A DNA stretch of 19,444 nt from NCBI GenBank assembly GCA_042088665.1, contig JBELMB010000095.1, positions 1 to 19,444 of the forward strand, written 5' to 3'. A program made the translations under genes and the position numbers. This document shows positions 5,963 through 12,443 of this stretch, piece by piece. How positions within the stretch are numbered: position 1 is the stretch's first letter; each line of letters begins with the position of its first letter. Source of the stretch: JBELMB01 sp042088665. GTDB taxonomy: Bacteria > Pseudomonadota > Alphaproteobacteria > Rhodobacterales > Rhodobacteraceae. Below the pieces are notes generated by a model that saw only the letters and a list, made by a program, of their open reading frames with translations, had not been told where the DNA came from and did no database searches.

Positions 5963-8380
5963 TCAGGCGCGCAGCTTCGCTCCCTTGGGGTCAAAGGGCG
6001 GCTCTGCGAGGCGGGTGGCCTTGTGGGGCTGGCCGAGGACCATGACCTCGACCCTGTCGCCGGGTGCCACGCTGCCCGCGCGCACATAGCCAAGCGCGAG
6101 GCTCATATCGACGCCAAAACCATACCCCCCCGAGGTCACGCGCCCAACGCCCTGTCCGTCCAGAAAGATCGGCTCCCCGCCCGAGGCATCCGCGCCGGAG
6201 GCCAGCACCTCCGCTGCATCCAGCGCAAGGATCACCAACTCCTCTCGCGCGGGCTTTTGCAGAACCTCGGCCACGGCGGATTTGTTCAGGAAATCCTTGT
6301 CCATCTTGCACAGGCGGTCGAGCCCGACCTCCTGCGGCCAGTATTCGGGCGAATATTCGCGCGACCACGATCCATAGCCCTTTTCCAATCGCAAGGACAT
6401 CAGCGCGCGGCTGCCCACGGGCCCGGCCCCCATGACCTCGGCCTCCGCCAGCAGCGCGGCGTAAAGGCGATCCTGATCCTCGACCGCGCAGTGCAGCTCC
6501 CACCCCAGATCGCCGGTAAAGGACACCCGCAGCGCAAGGCACCGCACGCCCGCCAACTCGATCCAGGCGCAAGCCATGAACCGGAAATCCTCGGTCTCAA
6601 GCGAGGTATTGGTCAATCGCTGCAAAAGCGCCCGCGCGTTTGGTCCGGCCACGTTGAAACCGCATTGCGCCTCTGTGCGGCTCTCAAAATCTGTGCCCTC
6701 GGGCAGCGGAACCGCGTCGAAGAACCGTTTGTGATAGCGCTCTGCCATGCCCGACGAAATCACCCAGAACTCGTCGTCATCCAGACGCGCCACCGTGGCG
6801 TCCCCGGCAATACCGCCGCGTTTCGAGATCAGCGGCGTGAGACAAGCGCGGCCCGGTTTCGGCATGCGGTTGGCAAAGAGTGCATTCAGCCATGCCTCTG
6901 CCCCCGGACCCGCCACGCGGTATTTGGCAAAGTTCGAGATGTCGATGATCCCGACGTTCTCGCGCAGCATCCGCGCCTCGCGGGCCACACTGTCGAACCA
7001 GGGCTGGCGGGTAAAACCGGCCGTGTCGGGCACGTCCGCATCGAAATAGGCCGGGTGTTCCCAACCGTAGTTCAACCCGAAATGTGCGCCCAACCTGGCC
7101 TGGCGATCATAGACCGGCCGCTTGCGCATGGGGCGGCCCGCCGCGCGCTCTTCGCCGGGGAAGTGGATCGCGAAACGGTGGGCATATTGGTCCTTCACCC
7201 GGGCCTTGGTGAAATCGCCGGTGGCCCATGCGCCAAAGCGCGCCACGTCCCACGGGAAGAGGTCGTATTGCATCTCTCCCTCGATGATCCATTGCGCCGC
7301 CATCAACCCCATTCCGCCGGATTGCGAAAACCCCGGAATGATGCCGCAGCAGGCAAAATAGCCCGGTTTTTCCGGCACCGGTCCCATCAGGACATTGCTG
7401 TCGGGTGACCAGATCATCGGTCCGTTGATGACACGCTTGATCCCGGCGGTCTCGACAGCGGGAAGCCGGGCGATGGCGCGCATCATGTTCTCTTCGATGC
7501 GCTCCAGATCGTCGGGGAAAAGCTCATGCGCGAAATCCAGCGGTGTCCCATCCTCGGCCCAGAGCCGCACATCACGTTCATAGGCCCCGATAAGCAGCCC
7601 CTTGCCCTCTTGCCGCAAGTAATACTCGCCATCACGGTCCGCGACCGATGGCAGGCGACGGTCCATGCCCTGGATTTCTGCGATGGCTTCGGTGACGAAA
7701 TACTGGTGTTCGGTGGGTTGCAGTGGCAACTCGATCCCGGCCAACCGACCCACTTCGCGGCCCCAAAGACCGGCGGCGTTGATCACCCATGGCGTCTGGA
7801 TGTCGCCCTTGGGCGTGCGCACGATCCAACTTCCATCCGGTTGCGCCTCCGTCCCCGTAACTGGGGTAAATCGGTGGATCTCTGCCCCGCGCTGCCGCGC
7901 GCCCGCCGCATAGGCCGCCGTCACGCCAGAGGGATCCACATTGCCGCCGTCCGGTTCGAACATGATGCAACGGATGCCGTCGAAATCCACCATGGGATGC
8001 AGCGCCTCCGCCTCGGCGCGGCTGACCTCGTGGAAATTCATGCCGTACAGCTTGGCCTTCGCCGCCTGCAGCCGCAATTGGTGCTCTCGGGCCTCGGTCT
8101 GCGCGAGGTAGAGGCTGCCGGATTGAAAGACCCCACAGCTTTGGCCCGTCTCCGCCTCCAGATCCTTGTAAAGCGTCATGGTGTAGTGCTGAAGGCGCGA
8201 GATATTGGTGCTGTCATGCAGCCCATGGATGTTGGCCGCGGCGTGCCAGGTGGAGCCAGACGTCAGTTCATCGCGCTCCAGCAAAACCACATCTGTCCAG
8301 CCGAGCTTGGTCAGGTGATAGAGGATGGAGCATCCGATGACGCCGCCTCCGATGACGACGGCTTGGGCGTGGCTGCGCAT
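5963..8380 (-). CDS. FAD-dependent oxidoreductase / GcvT protein A (dimethylglycine- or sarcosine-dehydrogenase-like)
   Basis: An 805-residue enzyme. The FAD site VVIGGGVIG is at residues 8-16. SGSTWHAA at 41-48 holds H46, equivalent to the histidine that binds FAD covalently in dimethylglycine/sarcosine dehydrogenases. After the oxidase domain (to about 370) and a middle segment (about 380-430) comes a GcvT-type folate domain, with FNVAGPNARALLQRLT and SFTGDLGWELHC, and a GcvT C-terminal barrel ending in GGYGFGVDMSLALGYV. Such enzymes oxidise N-methyl groups and pass the carbon to tetrahydrofolate; the exact substrate is unknown. The frame is open upstream, but AAGGA lies 6 nt before ATG 8380 and the FAD motif starts just after it. 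It is divergent from paralogue B, with a shared operator-like dyad upstream. Confidence 0.93.
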   Translation of the reverse strand: MRSHAQAVVIGGGVIGCSILYHLTKLGWTDVVLLERDELTSGSTWHAAANIHGLHDSTNISRLQHYTMTLYKDLEAETGQSCGVFQSGSLYLAQTEAREHQLRLQAAKAKLYGMNFHEVSRAEAEALHPMVDFDGIRCIMFEPDGGNVDPSGVTAAYAAGARQRGAEIHRFTPVTGTEAQPDGSWIVRTPKGDIQTPWVINAAGLWGREVGRLAGIELPLQPTEHQYFVTEAIAEIQGMDRRLPSVADRDGEYYLRQEGKGLLIGAYERDVRLWAEDGTPLDFAHELFPDDLERIEENMMRAIARLPAVETAGIKRVINGPMIWSPDSNVLMGPVPEKPGYFACCGIIPGFSQSGGMGLMAAQWIIEGEMQYDLFPWDVARFGAWATGDFTKARVKDQYAHRFAIHFPGEERAAGRPMRKRPVYDRQARLGAHFGLNYGWEHPAYFDADVPDTAGFTRQPWFDSVAREARMLRENVGIIDISNFAKYRVAGPGAEAWLNALFANRMPKPGRACLTPLISKRGGIAGDATVARLDDDEFWVISSGMAERYHKRFFDAVPLPEGTDFESRTEAQCGFNVAGPNARALLQRLTNTSLETEDFRFMACAWIELAGVRCLALRVSFTGDLGWELHCAVEDQDRLYAALLAEAEVMGAGPVGSRALMSLRLEKGYGSWSREYSPEYWPQEVGLDRLCKMDKDFLNKSAVAEVLQKPAREELVILALDAAEVLASGADASGGEPIFLDGQGVGRVTSGGYGFGVDMSLALGYVRAGSVAPGDRVEVMVLGQPHKATRLAEPPFDPKGAKLRA

Positions 8381-8446
8381 TCTGGGTCCTTCCAATGGCG
8401 TTTCGTCTGAATAATGCGGGCCAGCGCAGCCGCCTGTTGCCTCAAC

Positions 8447-8463
8447 GCGACATAGGCTGTCGT
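8447..8463. promoter_or_regulatory. Candidate operator 1, upstream of oxidoreductase A
   Basis: The 17-bp dyad GCGACA-TAGGC-TGTCGT matches a perfect GCGACA-N5-TGTCGC palindrome at 11 of 12 arm positions. It lies 66 nt before the minus-strand ATG at 8380. The first 11 bases of the extended site (AACGCGACATA, 8444-8454) recur exactly at 8576-8586. The binding protein is unknown and no regulator gene is adjacent. Confidence 0.5.
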
Positions 8464-8578
8464 GGCTGAACCATAGTGCGCCAGAGCGCCTGCCGATAGG
8501 GCCGGTCGAGCAAAGCGCGGCGACCGCGGGGGCCTGCGCCGGTTTGCGGGTCTTTATGGATGCCCCCGGGCGCGTAAC

Positions 8579-8595
8579 GCGACATAACAGGTCGC
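8579..8595. promoter_or_regulatory. Candidate operator 2, upstream of oxidoreductase B
   Basis: The 17-bp dyad GCGACA-TAACA-GGTCGC again matches 11 of 12 arm positions of GCGACA-N5-TGTCGC. It lies 62 nt before the plus-strand ATG at 8658 and 132 bp from operator 1. The near-equal distance to each gene suggests that one regulator controls both divergent genes. Confidence 0.5.
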
Positions 8596-8657
8596 AGAGG
8601 GGCAAGCCGGCTGTGCGTCTGCGCGTTTGGCTGAGCCCGAAAACGGAGGTCGGACAG

Positions 8658-11063
8658 ATGAAAACCAGCACGCGCGTTGTGGTCATTGGCGGGGGGGTCG
8701 TCGGGGCTTCGGTGCTCTATCACCTGACAAAGCTGGGCTGGTCCGACGTTGTCCTGCTGGAGCGATCAGAGCTGACCTCCGGGTCCACATGGCACGCCGC
8801 GGGTGGCTTTCACACGCTGAACGGCGACACGAATATGGCGGCGCTGCAAGGATATACGATCCGGCTGTACCGCGAACTCGAAGAGTTGACCGGGATGAGT
8901 TGCGGATTGCACCACGTTGGCGGTGTGACGCTGGCTGACAATCAGGACCGCTTTGACATGCTGCTCGCCGAGCGCGCAAAGCACCGCTACATGGGCCTTG
9001 AAACCGAGATCGTCGGCCCCGAAGAGATCAAGGCGCTGGCCCCCATCGTGAACACCGATGGCGTGATCGGCGCGCTGTACGATCCGCTGGACGGGCATCT
9101 GGACCCCTCGGGCACCACCCATGCCTATGCCAAGGCCGCGCGTATGGGCGGCGCGGAAATCTACCTTCATACCAAGGTGTTGGAAACCAATCCTCGTGCA
9201 GATGGCACTTGGGATGTGGTCACGAACAAGGGCAGAATTCACACCGAACATGTGGTCAATGCCGCCGGGCTCTGGGCGCGCGAAACCGGCGCCATGGCCG
9301 GTGTCTATCTGCCGCTGCACCCGATGGAACACCAGTACCTCGTGACCGAGGAAACGCCAGAGATCTATGAGCGCGACACCGAGCACCCGCATGTGATGGA
9401 CCCGGCCGGGGAAAGCTATCTGCGGCAGGAGGGGCGCGGGCTGTGCATCGGGTTCTACGAACAACCCTGCCGCCCCTGGGCCGTCGATGGCACGCCGTGG
9501 GAGTTCGGTCATGAACTCCTGCCCGACGACTTTGACAAGATCGAGCAGAGCATTGATTTTGCTTACAAACGCTTCCCCGTTCTGGAACGCGCGGGAATTA
9601 AGTCGGTGATCCATGGACCGTTCACCTTTGCCCCCGACGGCAACCCGCTGGTCGGTCCGGTGCCCGGCATGCGGGGGTATTGGTCGGCCTGTGGTGTCAT
9701 GGCGGGCTTCAGCCAGGGGGGCGGCGTCGGGCTGATGCTGGCGCAATGGATGACGACCGGCGAATGCGAACGCGACACCGGCGCGATGGATGTGGCGCGC
9801 TTTGGTGACTGGATCTCCCCCGGGTACACCCTGCCGAAAGTCATTGAAAACTATCAAAAACGCTTTTCCGTGGCTTATCCCAACGAAGAGTTGCCCGCCG
9901 CCCGACCCAATCGCACCACCCCGATGTACGACATCTTTGATGGCATGGGCGCGGTCTGGGGCGCGCAATACGGGCTCGAAGTGCCCAACTACTTCGCGAG
10001 CGGAGACGAGCCGCGGTTCGAGACGCCATCCTTCCGCCGGTCCAACGCATGGGAGGCCACGCGGCGCGAAGTGCAGGCCGTGCGCTCCGGCATTGGCATC
10101 AACGAGGTGCACAACTTCGGCAAATACCGCATCACCGGCCCGCGGGCGCGGGCATGGCTGGACCATCTCATGGCAGGACGCATCCCGAAGCCCGGGCGCA
10201 TGTCTCTCACTCCGATGCTGTCCCATGCCGGGCGGATCATCGGCGATTTCACCGTGGCCTGCCTGTCAGAAACATGTTTCCACCTGACCGCCTCTTATGG
10301 CGCGCAGGCCTACCACATGCGCTGGTTCCTGCAACATCAGGAAGACGGTGTAACCATCGAAAACATAAGCGATACTCTCAATGGCTTCCAGATCGCGGGC
10401 CCCCGGGCAAAGGATCTGCTGCAACGCGTGACACGTGCGGATGTCAGCACCATGCGGTTCATGGACGTGCGCCCGATGACGGTTGGCATGACGGACTGCA
10501 TCGTTCAGCGGGTGTCTTACACCGGCGATCTGGGGTTCGAGATCTACTGCCCTGCGATGGCACAGCGGCAGTTGTGGCAGACGCTTTCGACAGCGGGGGG
10601 CGCGTTTGGGCTGCACCCTTTCGGGATGCGAGCCATGATGAGCCTGCGACTGGACCGCTTCTTTGGCTCCTGGGGGCGGGAGTTTTCACCGGACTACACC
10701 TGTGCCGAGACCGGCCTTGACCGGTTCATCCAGTGGTCCAAGGGCGATTTCATCGGACGCGCCACCGCAGAGGCAGAGCGCGCCACCCCGCCGGAGCGGC
10801 AATTGGTGGTCTTTGCCGTTGAGGCTGACGACACCGATGTGACCGCATATGAACCGGTCTGGATCGACGGGCAAGTGCAAGGGTTCTGCACATCCGGGGG
10901 CTATTCCCATCACACCGACACCTCGATGGCCTTTGCGCTGATCCCACGGGCATTGGTGCAACCGGACTTGCAGGTCGAGATCGAGATTCTCGGACAGATG
11001 CGCCCGGCCCGGCTGTTGAGCACCCCGCTTTTCGATCCGGAAGGCACGCGTCTGCGGGGATAA
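8658..11063 (+). CDS. FAD-dependent oxidoreductase / GcvT protein B (dimethylglycine- or sarcosine-dehydrogenase-like)
   Basis: An 801-residue paralogue of protein A, colinear along its whole length; residues 8-48 agree at 36 of 41 positions. The FAD site VVIGGGVVG (8-16) and H46 in SGSTWHAAG, the covalent-FAD position, are kept. NAAGLWARE and GFSQGGGVGLMLAQW belong to the oxidase domain. FQIAGPRAKDLLQRV, SYTGDLGFEIYC and MMSLRLDRFFGSWGREFSPD mark the GcvT folate-binding half, which captures formaldehyde as methylene-THF. GGAGGT at 8645-8650 is 7 nt before ATG 8658 and decides the start, although the frame is open further upstream. Divergence from A after H46 (GGFHTLNGD against ANIHGLHD) hints at different substrates. 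Glycine betaine breakdown products are plausible but not shown. Confidence 0.93.
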   Translation: MKTSTRVVVIGGGVVGASVLYHLTKLGWSDVVLLERSELTSGSTWHAAGGFHTLNGDTNMAALQGYTIRLYRELEELTGMSCGLHHVGGVTLADNQDRFDMLLAERAKHRYMGLETEIVGPEEIKALAPIVNTDGVIGALYDPLDGHLDPSGTTHAYAKAARMGGAEIYLHTKVLETNPRADGTWDVVTNKGRIHTEHVVNAAGLWARETGAMAGVYLPLHPMEHQYLVTEETPEIYERDTEHPHVMDPAGESYLRQEGRGLCIGFYEQPCRPWAVDGTPWEFGHELLPDDFDKIEQSIDFAYKRFPVLERAGIKSVIHGPFTFAPDGNPLVGPVPGMRGYWSACGVMAGFSQGGGVGLMLAQWMTTGECERDTGAMDVARFGDWISPGYTLPKVIENYQKRFSVAYPNEELPAARPNRTTPMYDIFDGMGAVWGAQYGLEVPNYFASGDEPRFETPSFRRSNAWEATRREVQAVRSGIGINEVHNFGKYRITGPRARAWLDHLMAGRIPKPGRMSLTPMLSHAGRIIGDFTVACLSETCFHLTASYGAQAYHMRWFLQHQEDGVTIENISDTLNGFQIAGPRAKDLLQRVTRADVSTMRFMDVRPMTVGMTDCIVQRVSYTGDLGFEIYCPAMAQRQLWQTLSTAGGAFGLHPFGMRAMMSLRLDRFFGSWGREFSPDYTCAETGLDRFIQWSKGDFIGRATAEAERATPPERQLVVFAVEADDTDVTAYEPVWIDGQVQGFCTSGGYSHHTDTSMAFALIPRALVQPDLQVEIEILGQMRPARLLSTPLFDPEGTRLRG

Positions 11064-11130
11064 TCTTGCACGTTTGCAGACACTTGCCGCAGCGCAGAGT
11101 GCAACCCATGCGGGCGCAGCAACGAATTCC

Positions 11131-11158
11131 CTGTCATTTCGGGCGCGAAATTGCTACA
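11131..11158 (+). promoter_or_regulatory. Candidate promoter of the nucleotidyltransferase gene
   Basis: CTGTCA (11131-11136) and GCTACA (11153-11158) are 16 bp apart, and the second element ends only 8 nt before ATG 11167. If it is used, transcription would start at or within a few bases of the ATG. No Shine-Dalgarno sequence is visible, which would fit leaderless translation. This is a visual match only. Confidence 0.3.
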
Positions 11159-11166
11159 CCCTGCCC

Positions 11167-11775
11167 ATGCAAAACATTGCCATCCTCATTCCGGCCGCAG
11201 GCGCGAGCTCTCGTATGCGCGGTCGTGACAAACTGACCGAAATCGTTGACGGGGAGCCCCTGATCCGACGCCAGGCCCTGCGCGCCATAGCCACCGGGGC
11301 GCATGTCACGGTGACGCTGCCGGATCACGACCATCCCCGCGCCGCGGCGCTTGCCGGCTTGCCGGTCAAACTTGTGGCGGTTCCGGATGCGCATCTTGGC
11401 ATGTCCGCATCGATCCGGCGCGGCGTTGCGCTCATGCCGCGGGGGATGCAAGCGATCATCGTTCTGCCGGGCGATATGCCCGATCTGGAGACCGGAGACA
11501 TCAAGGCCCTGATCGATGGATTCTATGCCTCCCCTTTCCCGATGCTGCAACAGGCCACGGCACCAGACGGCACGCCGGGGCACCCGGTGCTCTTCCCTGC
11601 GGATTGCTTTGCAGCGCTGCAACATCTGAGCGGTGACCAAGGCGCGCGGGAGGTGCTGCACAGCAATATCCATCGGTTGCGGCCCGTCGCCCTTGCCGAC
11701 GACCGCGCCCTGGTGGATCTGGACACGCCGGAGGCCTGGGAAGCCTGGCTTGGCGCCAAGGTCCCGGCAGAGTAA
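11167..11775 (+). CDS. MobA/MocA-like nucleotidyltransferase
   Basis: A 202-residue NTP-transferase. The N-terminal signature ILIPAAGASSRMRGRDKL (residues 6-23) is the nucleotide-binding loop with K22. LPGDMPDL (100-107) holds D103, the metal-binding aspartate. GTPGHPVLFP is the typical downstream block, with GDQGAR further on. This pattern fits the MocA/MobA-like group, which transfers CMP or GMP to molybdopterin. In many bacteria such genes accompany molybdenum hydroxylases, but none is seen here, so the acceptor is open. The frame extends upstream to 11074, but the family N-terminus begins at ATG 11167, which lacks a ribosome site. It is convergent with the receiver gene, 65 nt away. Confidence 0.85.
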   Translation: MQNIAILIPAAGASSRMRGRDKLTEIVDGEPLIRRQALRAIATGAHVTVTLPDHDHPRAAALAGLPVKLVAVPDAHLGMSASIRRGVALMPRGMQAIIVLPGDMPDLETGDIKALIDGFYASPFPMLQQATAPDGTPGHPVLFPADCFAALQHLSGDQGAREVLHSNIHRLRPVALADDRALVDLDTPEAWEAWLGAKVPAE

Positions 11776-11840
11776 CCGATCTCAACCAACAGGTCTGACC
11801 AAAGCGACTGCGCGTTCGGCTGATGCCAGGCGCGCAGCTG

Positions 11841-12230
11841 TCAGCTGAGACGCGCGTGACGTTTGACGACCCTTTGCACCGAGGGGCCGACAAAATCGCG
11901 TTTCGACCAAACCTCGCATACGTTGGCGGCCTTGGCCTTGGCGTACATGAAGGGTGACGGGAAATCGCTGACGATGACCACCGGCACGCCCTTCAGATCC
12001 TCATGATCGGCCAGTTCCGTCACGAAATCGACGCCCATGCCATCGGGCAAGGCGTTGTCGAGGAAAATGATGGAAATCTGTCGCTCTTTCAGGCGCTGAC
12101 GGGCCTCCCCCAGATCGCGCGCGACGACCATCGGAATGTCCGGACAGTGTTTTGCAAAGACACGGCGCATCATCCGCCGGTCGAATTCCAGATCGTCCAC
12201 GATCAGACAGTGGTGTTCGGTTTTTGTCAT
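11841..12230 (-). CDS. Stand-alone response regulator receiver (CheY-like)
   Basis: A 129-residue single receiver domain with no output domain. The acidic pair D12/D13 is in CLIVDD, the phospho-acceptor D58 is in IIFLDNALPDG, S88 replaces the usual Thr/Ser switch position in VIVSDF, and K110 is in VWSKRDF. All key residues for phosphotransfer are present. It could relay phosphate or act by protein-protein contact; no histidine kinase is adjacent, so it is an orphan here. ATG 12230 is preferred over an in-frame TTG at 12242; neither has a strong ribosome site. It lies downstream of the RTX/Hint gene on the same strand but is separated from it by a strong terminator, so it is probably transcribed independently. 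Confidence 0.88.
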   Translation of the reverse strand: MTKTEHHCLIVDDLEFDRRMMRRVFAKHCPDIPMVVARDLGEARQRLKERQISIIFLDNALPDGMGVDFVTELADHEDLKGVPVVIVSDFPSPFMYAKAKAANVCEVWSKRDFVGPSVQRVVKRHARLS

Positions 12231-12338
12231 CTTGCCCGCCAAGGGTTGCCCAGCGGGGACTGTGACAGCAAAGGCTTACCACGGGCTTAAACGCCAAATT
12301 CGACGCAAATACCGATCATCAGGATGTGAAAAGGGAGA

Positions 12339-12369
12339 AACGGGGCAGCCCATTGCAGGCTGCCCCGTT
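12339..12369 (-). terminator. Intrinsic terminator of the RTX/Hint gene
   Basis: A perfect 12-bp stem AACGGGGCAGCC / GGCTGCCCCGTT encloses the 7-base loop CATTGCA. Read on the minus strand, it is followed by TTTCTCCCTTTTC. It begins 75 nt past the TAA of the large minus-strand gene. This is the clearest terminator in the window. Confidence 0.85.
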
Positions 12370-12443
12370 CCCCAAGATCCATTCCGGGCGCGGTGAACGC
12401 GACGCCGAAACGGGCTGCATAACCCTGTTCCAGCGTGCGCCGG

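Noticed and set aside
8386..8686. Upstream extension of oxidoreductase A to an ATG at 8686
   Set aside because: The extension overlaps the start of gene B, matches nothing in the family and would bury the FAD motif about 110 residues in. ATG 8380 has a good ribosome site.
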